From Acidobacteriota bacterium (GTDB lineage: Bacteria; Acidobacteriota; Terriglobia; Acidiferrales; UBA7541), in assembly GCA_003224075.1 (NCBI GenBank), contig QHYF01000090.1:1-15938 (forward strand): a stretch of DNA of 15,938 nucleotides, written 5' to 3'. Below are positions 1 to 6,289 of the stretch, piece after piece. The translations under genes were made by a program, and so were the position numbers. The notes under the pieces were generated by a model, which saw only the letters and a list, made by a program, of their open reading frames with translations, was not told the DNA's origin and did no database searches. Positions within the stretch are counted from its first letter, which is position 1, and each line of letters begins with the position of its first letter.

Positions 1-659
1 TCGAGAAACCCACGGCACAGAATGTAGTTGTTGAACCAATTCCAAGGTGAGGCCAGCCACATCGCCACGCGCCAGCTCCGGCGCCCCTCCGAGAACAAGT
101 ATTGCGCCTGTCTCGTGGTGATGCTTTCTACTTTCGCCGCGTGCTCTTCGTACGAGCGCAGCGTGTAGTGAAGGAGGTCGCCTTCTAGCCGCCCAACGGG
201 TCCGTCGTATTTGACCGTTGCGTGCTCCGGCACTTCAAATCTTGATTTGTCTCGCCGGTAAAGCTTCAGCTGATAATCCGGATACCAGCGCGTGTGCCAA
301 ATCCAAGCGCCGAGGTACCAGGTGCGCCGTGCGAATTCATACGCAGCAAACTCCGGCTCCTTCTCTTTCCACTCGGCTAAAGCGCTCCGCAGTTCGGGGC
401 TCAGCTCCTCGTCCGCATCCAGTGACAGAATCCAGTCGTAGCTTGCCGCCGCTGCGGCGATATTCTTCTGCTCTGCAAAATTCGTCCACGCGTGCGTGAC
501 TACCTTCGCGCCGCGCTCTTGGGCAATTTCCTGTGTGCGATCCTTGCTTCCGCAATCCAGCGCCACGATCTCGTCGGCGATTCCCTGAAGGGAACCCAGG
601 ACGCGCGGCAGGTTGTGCTCTTCATTGAATGTGATCAGGCAGGCGGAGAGGCGATTCAT
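1..659 (-). CDS. GT2 family glycosyltransferase, WaaE/LgtF-like, partial (C-terminus beyond left edge)
   Basis: Probable transferase moving a sugar from a nucleotide-sugar donor to an envelope glycan such as the lipopolysaccharide core. Seen: 219 residues from the ATG at 657-659 to the edge without a stop. The N-terminus MNRLSACLITFNEEHNLPRV is the GT-A entry motif; DEIVALDCGSKDRTQEIA follows, then the metal-binding DXD in LSLDADEEL. WYPDYQLKLYRR and LEGDLLHYTLRS match the acceptor half of the WaaE/beta-1,4-glucosyltransferase-like GT2 subgroup. A GGAG lies 4 bases before the start; the only nearby upstream ATG is out of frame. It follows the FHA gene on the same strand after about 100 bases. 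The GT2 fold is secure; sugar and acceptor are unknown. Confidence 0.9.
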   Translation of the reverse strand, partial: MNRLSACLITFNEEHNLPRVLGSLQGIADEIVALDCGSKDRTQEIAQERGAKVVTHAWTNFAEQKNIAAAAASYDWILSLDADEELSPELRSALAEWKEKEPEFAAYEFARRTWYLGAWIWHTRWYPDYQLKLYRRDKSRFEVPEHATVKYDGPVGRLEGDLLHYTLRSYEEHAAKVESITTRQAQYLFSEGRRSWRVAMWLASPWNWFNNYILCRGFL

Positions 660-758
660 CGGACTCCGTGCATTTTGCGAATCGGCGCTAGTATCTCACA
701 AAGACACGCTTCGCAATCGCGGCACCCATGAAGTCGCCATACAAGGGAGGAAAGTCAG

Positions 759-1292
759 CTACTTCGCCTGGAAATTCACACGAACTACGCTTCCACCAAT
801 CCGAAACTCCGTGCCATCCTGCAACATGGCCGCGCGCACGCGCTCCTCCTCGAAGAAAGTGCCGTTGGTGGAATCCAGGTCCTTTAGGTTGATGTGGGTG
901 TCTCTTACTTCCAGCAGGCAGTGATGGCGCGAAATTTCCGGGTCGTTCAGCGCGATGTCCGCACCTTTGCGCCCCAGTACGACGCGTGGCTTGGTCAGCG
1001 TGTGGCTCGCCCCTTTCGATGGGCCGGACACAATAGTAAGAACAACCTTCGCTTTCGCGGGCAGCCGCAATCCGGGGTCGATAGGCGGTAATTTTAGGTT
1101 CGAACTGCTGGCATTCGCGCGCGCAAAAGAGGGCAGGGGGGTCATGACTACAGTGGAATCCACGCGGCGCTTGATCTCCACGATCGTGGTTTTCCCGCAT
1201 TTCGAGCACTTGAACTGTACTTTCGAGTGGCCGCCAAACTGGGCGTCCTTCAACACATGCTCCGCGCCACAATGAATACATGCCGTTTGCAT
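759..1292 (-). CDS. Zinc-ribbon plus FHA domain protein
   Basis: Small (177 aa) soluble protein, probably a phosphothreonine-reading adaptor. Seen: an N-terminal MJ0042-like zinc ribbon with Cys5/Cys8 and Cys29/Cys32, a Ser/Pro-rich linker at about 45-80, and an FHA domain at about 82-176. The FHA domain carries its conserved positions: GRKGADI (107-113), the SRHH loop (121-124) and STNGT (141-145). Known for the family: the Arg, Ser and Asn of these loops hold a phosphothreonine peptide. No Ser/Thr kinase or phosphatase is encoded nearby, so the partner is unknown. No transmembrane segment is visible. Upstream, TTGGAA is only a weak ribosome site, but the first Cys pair lies right after the Met, which fits this start. 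Divergent from the TPR gene at 1455. Confidence 0.9.
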   Translation of the reverse strand: MQTACIHCGAEHVLKDAQFGGHSKVQFKCSKCGKTTIVEIKRRVDSTVVMTPLPSFARANASSSNLKLPPIDPGLRLPAKAKVVLTIVSGPSKGASHTLTKPRVVLGRKGADIALNDPEISRHHCLLEVRDTHINLKDLDSTNGTFFEEERVRAAMLQDGTEFRIGGSVVRVNFQAK

Positions 1293-1414
1293 AATTCCAA
1301 ATTAACATCTTCGGAAGCGCTTTAGAGGGCGTTCAATCTTTTTCGGGCGGAAAAGTAAATCCTGCCTTTATACCTGCCGCCTGCACGCCGAATCAGCCTC
1401 TTAGTGCAGTCTTG

Positions 1415-1423
1415 TGCTACGAT
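1415..1423 (+). promoter_or_regulatory. Candidate extended -10 promoter of the TPR gene
   Basis: TGC followed by TACGAT forms an extended -10 motif (TG-N-TANNAT) about 30 bases before the GTG start at 1455, in the gap between divergent genes. I see no convincing -35. Suggestive only. Confidence 0.3.
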
Positions 1424-1442
1424 TACATCTTCCAGACCAATC

Positions 1443-1447
1443 AGGAG
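1443..1447 (+). promoter_or_regulatory. Ribosome binding site deciding a GTG start
   Basis: AGGAG lies 7 bases before the GTG at 1455 but only 1 base before the in-frame GTG at 1449. This favours 1455. The in-frame ATG at 1404 would add a non-conserved leader and lies upstream of the candidate -10. Confidence 0.7.
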
Positions 1448-1454
1448 AGTGTTT

Positions 1455-2177
1455 GTGCCGGATCATATCTCGCGCAAAGAGCTGAAGCAGGACAAAATCA
1501 AGGAAACGATCGAGCACGGCGCCGAGGCCGTCATTTCTCACGGGCAGTTCGCGCTTATCGTGGTAATTGCTGCTCTGGTGACCGCGCTGAGTTACGGCGG
1601 CTGGAAATTCTATATCGATCGCCAGGCGATGCAAGCTTCCGGCGTATTCGATGATGCGATGAAGGCTTACTCCGGCCGCATCGGTTCTGCCTCCGGCGCT
1701 GCCGACGCTAGCGAGCCCGTTTACCCCAATGAAGCCGCGCGCGCCCAGGACGCCTTGCAGAAGTTCACGATTGTCGCTGACAAATATCCTCACACGAATA
1801 CCGGCAAGCTCGCGCGCTACTACGCCGCGCTTTGCCTCGAGGACCTCGAGCGTCAGAATCAGGCGCTCGAAGAATTGAAGAAGATCAGCGCGGGCAGTGA
1901 CAAAGAGCTCGCCGCCATGGCCCAGTATCAAATGGCAATCATCTACTCGCGCGCGGGCAAGCCTGACGATGCCGTCAAGATCTTTCGTGTGCTCGCGGAC
2001 AAGCCGGGTGTCATCGTGTCGCGCCCGCTGGTGTTGCTGGAACTCGCCCGTCTGCTCCGCAAGTCCAATCCGCAGGAGGCCGCCAGCATCTACCAGCAGG
2101 TCAAGAAGGAATTCCCGGACACCACCGTCGCCGATGAAGCGGATCGCGGCTTGGCCACGCTTTCGCCGAAATCTTGA
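1455..2177 (+). CDS. Membrane-anchored tetratricopeptide protein, YfgM-like
   Basis: Predicted 240-residue inner-membrane protein with a short cytoplasmic N-terminus (MPDHISRKELKQDKIKET), one transmembrane helix at about 31-50 (FALIVVIAALVTALSYGG), and a soluble helical part made of TPR-type pairs to the end. YfgM-like proteins have this N-in topology and work in protein export or periplasmic chaperoning; that role is assigned here only by analogy. TPR signs include ALQKFTIVADKYP, QYQMAIIYSRAGKPDDAVKIF and AASIYQQVKKEFPDT, the last resembling BamD/YbgF-type repeats. The start is the GTG at 1455, chosen from AGGAG spacing. The dgt start follows 88 bases after the stop, so the two may be co-transcribed. 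Function uncertain, fold confident. Confidence 0.82.
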   Translation: MPDHISRKELKQDKIKETIEHGAEAVISHGQFALIVVIAALVTALSYGGWKFYIDRQAMQASGVFDDAMKAYSGRIGSASGAADASEPVYPNEAARAQDALQKFTIVADKYPHTNTGKLARYYAALCLEDLERQNQALEELKKISAGSDKELAAMAQYQMAIIYSRAGKPDDAVKIFRVLADKPGVIVSRPLVLLELARLLRKSNPQEAASIYQQVKKEFPDTTVADEADRGLATLSPKS

Positions 2178-2265
2178 CCTGCTTTGCAAATGACCCCTCG
2201 CGCGGATCAGCCGGAACAGAACGGAGCGGCCCATCGATCGATCTTCCACTCCTGCTCCTTGGGCG

Positions 2266-3372
2266 ATGCGCTCGGAGCAATCTCGTGGCCGGCGTTATCA
2301 GGAGCCGGCGCATCCCTACCGCAGCGCCTACGCGCGTGACCGCGACCGCATCATCCATTCCCGCGCTTTCCGCCGTCTCGAAGCTAAGACGCAAGTCTTT
2401 ACCACCCGCTATTCCGACCATTTCCGCAACCGCTTGACGCACACGCTGGAGGTCGCGCAGATTGCTCGCACCGTGGCTGCGGCTCTCGGCTTGAATACCG
2501 AGCTCGCCGAAGCGCTCGCGCTGGTCCACGACATCGGCCATCCGCCTTTCGGCCATGCCGGCGAGCGGAAGCTCGATGGGTTGATGCGCGTGCACGGCGG
2601 TCACTTCAATCACAATCTACACGCCCTCCGCATCGTCGAACAGTTCGAGCAGCGCTATCTCGATTTTCCAGGTCTGAATCTTACGTTTGAAGTTCGCGAA
2701 GGTATCATCAAGCATTCGCGCGATTATTATTCCGCCGCGGAATTTCCTCAGCTTTCCGAATATCTTCTTGGTTTGCGCCCGCCCCTCGAGGCTCAGCTCA
2801 TCGATTGCGTCGATGAAGTGGCATACAACACCGCCGACCTCGATGACGCTCTCGAAGCCCAGCTCCTCGACATTCGTGTGCTTAGCCGGGAAGTTCCGTT
2901 GTTTGGCGAAGTCTACGCCCAGGTTGACTCCGCCCATCCTTCCGCCCGGGAAAAACTCAAATTCAATGAAGCATTGAAGCGTGTCCTTGATCACCTCGCT
3001 ACGGATCTGGTCGACACGACAAACTGGTTGCTCGTGGATTCCGGCGTCCGAACGATAGACGATGTCCGCGGCGCGGGAATTCGCATGGCCAGGTTCAGCG
3101 AAAAACGCGGAGCGCAAAACGCTCAGCTCAAGCGCTTTCTCTACACCCATGTTTACGAGCGCCCGGAGATCACCGAGGATCGCGACCGCTCGGTGAAGTG
3201 TCTGGAAGAACTGTTCATCTACTACCTTGGCTCACCAGGTTCGATGCCCGCCTTTTACGAAGAACTCGCGCATGCCGCTCCCCGCCACATGATTGTTTGT
3301 GATTACATTGCTGGCATGACCGATCAGTTCCTTCTTCGCCAGCATCACGAACATTTCGGCAACGCACCCTAG
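2266..3372 (+). CDS. dgt: dGTPase-like protein (dGTP triphosphohydrolase, HD superfamily)
   Basis: Hydrolyses deoxynucleoside triphosphates, classically dGTP to deoxyguanosine plus triphosphate, and so influences dNTP pools. Seen (368 aa): the family N-terminus YARDRDRIIHSRAFRRLEAK (22-41) and the metal-binding HD set: His59 in RLTHTLEVAQIAR, His88-Asp89 in LVHDIGHPPFGHAGE, and Asp183 in DCVDEVAYNTADLDD. The length suits the shorter dGTPase subfamily (E. coli Dgt is about 500 aa), whose real substrate is often broader than dGTP. The frame is open upstream to a stop at 2191 but offers no other ATG, GTG or TTG, so ATG 2266 is the only sensible start even though its ribosome site is poor. Translation may depend on the TPR gene upstream. 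Confidence 0.93.
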   Translation: MRSEQSRGRRYQEPAHPYRSAYARDRDRIIHSRAFRRLEAKTQVFTTRYSDHFRNRLTHTLEVAQIARTVAAALGLNTELAEALALVHDIGHPPFGHAGERKLDGLMRVHGGHFNHNLHALRIVEQFEQRYLDFPGLNLTFEVREGIIKHSRDYYSAAEFPQLSEYLLGLRPPLEAQLIDCVDEVAYNTADLDDALEAQLLDIRVLSREVPLFGEVYAQVDSAHPSAREKLKFNEALKRVLDHLATDLVDTTNWLLVDSGVRTIDDVRGAGIRMARFSEKRGAQNAQLKRFLYTHVYERPEITEDRDRSVKCLEELFIYYLGSPGSMPAFYEELAHAAPRHMIVCDYIAGMTDQFLLRQHHEHFGNAP

Positions 3373-3517
3373 CAGAAGCCTTCCCAGAAAAAGCACGCCA
3401 GGAGATTTGCAAGCGACTTAAAACCGAAATGCGAGATCTGCCCGTTGACATCCCTCTTCACATATTTTCAGGTGATGGCTACACCAACGCCGTGTGATCT
3501 TAGACTGAAATGAACAA

Positions 3518-3556
3518 ATTGCCTCGCTCGGTGGAGAAACATTCGAGCGGGGCAAT
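3518..3556 (-). terminator. Hairpin terminator between convergent genes
   Basis: ATTGCCTCGCTCG (3518-3530) pairs with CGAGCGGGGCAAT (3544-3556) over 13 pairs with a single G-U, around a 13-base loop. On the minus strand it is followed by TTGTTCATTT, which is T-rich, so it best fits termination of the barrel gene at 3610. It could also stop dgt transcripts from the other side, where the tail is weaker. Confidence 0.7.
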
Positions 3557-3609
3557 CTGTCTTGATCGAAAAGAAGAGGCAGAATGAGTTCTAGTTAAGC
3601 GAGCTCTTG

Positions 3610-4191
3610 CTAAAAGCGGATGAAGGGGCCGAAGGCCACACGTGGATTGTGGCGTGCGCCCCCCGCGAAATAGATCTCATCGCCCGCCTCCAGGCGGAGA
3701 CCGACCGGACCGATATGCCCTTCCAAACCCGCGCCCGGGTAAAGCGTTCCACTTACGTTATTCGCTCGCAGGTTGTTGACAGAACTCGTGAACGTTGCGA
3801 ACGACGGGTTCCGGGGATCGAGACGAAAATTGATAAAACCTCCCTTGACCATCAGGAAAGGCCGAATCGCACCGTGGCCCGCCACGATCTTGGGGCCAAA
3901 TAATCCATGCAGAACCCTGAGATTGCTGGGAACGAAGGTGACGCTACTCGGGTTGCTCGGACTCCTGAAACCCTCGCTAAAAGCTTGTTCAAAGTCATAG
4001 CTCATTTCGCCTTCGAGCATCACGTTAGAGAACGCCTTGATGGCCGCGCGTCCTCCAAGTCCTGCCATGTTTGTATTCGTTTGCGAAATACGAAAATAAT
4101 CTGCGTAGGCCCCGACTTGAAAATGCTCCTGCGCCGAGGCCACCGGCACGAGCCAGCCTGCCAGAAATATCAGAAGTGCAACGCGCTTCAT
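3610..4191 (-). CDS. Small outer-membrane beta-barrel protein
   Basis: Secreted protein of 193 residues, probably an 8-stranded barrel in the outer membrane. Seen: signal peptide MKRVALLIFLAGWLVPVASA with cleavage likely between Ala20 and Gln21. Alternating strand-like segments follow: FQVGAYADYFRI, NVMLEGEMSYDF, NLRVLHGLFGPKIV, IRPFLMVKGGFINF, GTLYPGAGLEGHI, VGLRLEAGDEIYF and VAFGPFIRF. The last residue is Phe, the usual C-terminal signature recognised by the Bam machinery. An AAGGAG lies 7 bases before the ATG. It is 129 bases downstream of treT on the same strand and ends just before the terminator at 3518-3556, so it may be the last gene of the trehalose transcript. Barrel type confident, function unknown. 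Confidence 0.82.
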   Translation of the reverse strand: MKRVALLIFLAGWLVPVASAQEHFQVGAYADYFRISQTNTNMAGLGGRAAIKAFSNVMLEGEMSYDFEQAFSEGFRSPSNPSSVTFVPSNLRVLHGLFGPKIVAGHGAIRPFLMVKGGFINFRLDPRNPSFATFTSSVNNLRANNVSGTLYPGAGLEGHIGPVGLRLEAGDEIYFAGGARHNPRVAFGPFIRF

Positions 4192-4320
4192 TCGCGGTCT
4201 CCTTGCTCACAGTCGTTGGAGTGCAGAAAGCAGGGTTGGCTCCGGCTGGAGGGAGGGTCCTGCTTCTTCAAATTGGATGAGACCGTGCAATGTAGAGTTG
4301 CCAGCGTGCTTCGCGGATTC

Positions 4321-5550
4321 TCACGGCTTCCGGGCGACTGTCAGAAAGAGCGTCAGGTAGCGCTTCAGTTTTTGCGTGATGAGAAAGTTCTCCTTCACAT
4401 GCTGATGGCCATGTTCGCCGAGTTTGGCGGCGATTTCCGGATGCGATAACAAATAGCGAATTTGATAAGCCGTTCCTTCCACGGAATGGGCCAGCAGGCC
4501 GGTATGCCTGTGAATAATCTGGATGGGGATTCCGCCGACCGCCGATGCCACCACCGGTTTTTTCTTCCATAGCGCTTCAGAAACCGTGAGCCCGAAGCCC
4601 TCGCGCAAGCTTTTCTGGATCACGATGGTCGAAGCGCGCTGCAGCGCGTTGACTTCCAGCGGTGCCCAGGCCGGCAGCTCAATCGCTCGGATGTCGGGAT
4701 CGTGGCCCGCTTCCCGCAGGACTTCTTTCAGCACAATCGCACCCTCGGGATCATCGGAGGCGCTGCCGCCGGCAAGGACCAGCTGGCAATCGAAATAGCG
4801 TTTAACGATCCGGTACGCGCGAATCACCCCCACGGGGTCCTTGAGACGGTCGAAGCGCGAGATTTGCGTGAGGATCGCGCGCTGCGGATCGATCCGGTAA
4901 CGAGCCAGAACTTGCGCGATGAACTCCGGTTCAAGCTCACAGTTCTTTTCGGAAAGCGGGTCGATTGCCGGATAGAAAAGGTATTGCGGGATCGGGAGCT
5001 GCCGCGAGAATTCTGGAGAAGAGAACATCGCGCCGTCATACCGGCTTACGAATGGCTCGAGAAAGTCCCAGACCGCACGATTAGGATGCGAGAGATCGAT
5101 GTGGCACCGCCAGACCCAGTGATTTGCGCCTGGTGGGCGCCCATCGATCAAAGCGCACGGCTGCGGATCGTGAACCACCACGAATTCGGCGTCGAGTGGG
5201 AGCGTTGCGCGATTGTGTTCGTTGTAAGCGAGGAAAATCTCGAAATCCTTTGCGCTGGTATGGTAGGGCGCTCCGTGCAGCGCATTGTGAAAGCCTTTGG
5301 TGACGTCAAAGAAATCTTCGCCGCCGCTCATCACGTCCCATTTGATGTTGAGTTCCAGTTCCTCCGCGAGAGGCACCAGGCGATTGAGGATTTCCGCAAC
5401 TCCCCCGCCAACGGCAGTGGAGTTGATCATCTCGATACTGCGGCCGCGCAACGGTTTCGCCAGCGCGCGCAGTTCCTCGATTTCTGCCGGGCCCAGGAGC
5501 GCCGTATAGTCATCCAGTGGAATGCGGCTGAGGGCCACCGCTTCGCTCAT
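4321..5550 (-). CDS. treT: Trehalose synthase TreT (GT4, nucleotide-glucose + glucose to trehalose)
   Basis: Makes trehalose in one step from UDP- or ADP-glucose and glucose; in some archaea the reaction runs towards breakdown. The 409-residue length equals that of characterised archaeal TreT. Recalled from Pyrococcus TreT and visible here: NSTAVGGGVAEIL (43-55), FFDVTKGFHNALHG (80-93), VHDPQPCALI (126-135), WRCHIDLSHPNR (147-158), the DPLSEKN block (197-203), and SRFDRLKDP (231-239). The GT4 EX7E motif is present as EGFGLTVSE (Glu317 and Glu325). The start overlaps the DUF5752-like stop by 4 bases (ATGA), and GAGGAGAAAGG sits just upstream inside that gene, a sign of translational coupling. 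Alternative: another GT4 acting on a related acceptor, less likely given these motifs. Confidence 0.93.
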   Translation of the reverse strand: MSEAVALSRIPLDDYTALLGPAEIEELRALAKPLRGRSIEMINSTAVGGGVAEILNRLVPLAEELELNIKWDVMSGGEDFFDVTKGFHNALHGAPYHTSAKDFEIFLAYNEHNRATLPLDAEFVVVHDPQPCALIDGRPPGANHWVWRCHIDLSHPNRAVWDFLEPFVSRYDGAMFSSPEFSRQLPIPQYLFYPAIDPLSEKNCELEPEFIAQVLARYRIDPQRAILTQISRFDRLKDPVGVIRAYRIVKRYFDCQLVLAGGSASDDPEGAIVLKEVLREAGHDPDIRAIELPAWAPLEVNALQRASTIVIQKSLREGFGLTVSEALWKKKPVVASAVGGIPIQIIHRHTGLLAHSVEGTAYQIRYLLSHPEIAAKLGEHGHQHVKENFLITQKLKRYLTLFLTVARKP

Positions 5551-6206
5551 GCCTTTCTCCTCTCGCGATCGATCAGGCGCACCAGCTTGGTGCGCGTGCT
5601 GTCAAGTGTGTTGGTGTAGATATCGATCTTGTTCACGCTGTCAGCAAGCGTGCGAAGCCCCAGACTATCGGCAAGCCAATGCGAGAAGTCATTCGTCTTC
5701 AATTGGAGCCGTAGCCGCGATGAGATGAAATGAAAGTAGAAACCAGCGTGACTCAGGTGCTGGATTCCATCCCGGAACTCATCCAGGGTTCGCGCGCTTC
5801 GGCCAAGGGGCACGGTGACTTCCACGCTTTCGCAGAAGTAAAAACGCTCCAGCGCCGACTGGCCGGCAAATTGGCGGTGCGCCTCGCAATAGTCGCCGAC
5901 CACGCGGCAGAGATCACTCCGCAACGCCGCTATGGAAACATAGTCGCGGATATCCAGCGCGGCGAGCTGCTCGGCGAGATCGTTCCGGTTGGCGTCCGCG
6001 AGCACCCATTGCGCGAAGTCGTTCGAAAAGCCCTCGGTGAGGAAGTGATGACTGCCCAGTGTTTGATAGGTGTGATAGAAAATGGACGCGTCGCTGCATT
6101 GTTCGAGCCCTGTGAGCAGCTCCGCGAGTGTGCCTGCGGATTGATTGCCGATTCGCGTGAGGTAGGAAACGGTGACGAATTCGAACGGGGTCTCGGCGGT
6201 CTTCAT
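5547..6206 (-). CDS. DUF5752-like protein coupled to TreT
   Basis: Soluble 219-residue protein of unknown function, helical in appearance, with no signal peptide or transmembrane segment. It resembles the DUF5752 family; I assign this from memory of the N-terminal style (TPFEFVTVSYLTRIGNQSAG) and of neighbouring trehalose genes. Conserved-looking blocks: IFYHTYQTLGSHHFLTEG followed by NDFAQWV near residues 42-67, and a similar block later, GFYFHFISSRLRL followed by NDFSHWLADSLG. The two blocks look like an internal duplication: each pairs a His/aromatic segment with ND-F-x-x-W. The ATG at 6206 has AAAGG 6 bases upstream; the upstream ATG at 6223 runs out of frame into a stop. Lying between two trehalose synthases and overlapping treT, it may be an accessory or regulatory partner (inference). 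Confidence 0.8.
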   Translation of the reverse strand: MKTAETPFEFVTVSYLTRIGNQSAGTLAELLTGLEQCSDASIFYHTYQTLGSHHFLTEGFSNDFAQWVLADANRNDLAEQLAALDIRDYVSIAALRSDLCRVVGDYCEAHRQFAGQSALERFYFCESVEVTVPLGRSARTLDEFRDGIQHLSHAGFYFHFISSRLRLQLKTNDFSHWLADSLGLRTLADSVNKIDIYTNTLDSTRTKLVRLIDRERRKA

Positions 6207-6289
6207 GTGCAGCCTTTCTCCATTCTAGAGCATGCGGAAAATCTCGCCAAGCGCCCACGGCATGACGGGCGGGTTTCAATGTGGCCGGG

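Noticed and set aside
1404..1454. ATG start for the TPR gene 51 bases upstream
   Set aside because: It lies before the candidate -10 and lacks a ribosome site; AGGAG fits GTG 1455.
1401..2249. Minus-strand frame of 282 codons opposite the TPR gene
   Set aside because: The plus frame has a TM helix, TPR repeats and a ribosome site; the minus frame is Arg/Gly/Leu-rich without motifs.
3445..3450. Perfect TTGACA -35 hexamer after dgt
   Set aside because: No acceptable -10 at 16-18 bases and no plausible gene downstream on the plus strand.
3429..3497. Tiny plus-strand frame of 22 codons after dgt
   Set aside because: Very short, no ribosome site at correct spacing, no recognisable sequence.
4702..5619. 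Plus-strand frame of 305 codons opposite treT
   Set aside because: TreT has clear catalytic motifs on the minus strand; this frame is its shadow.
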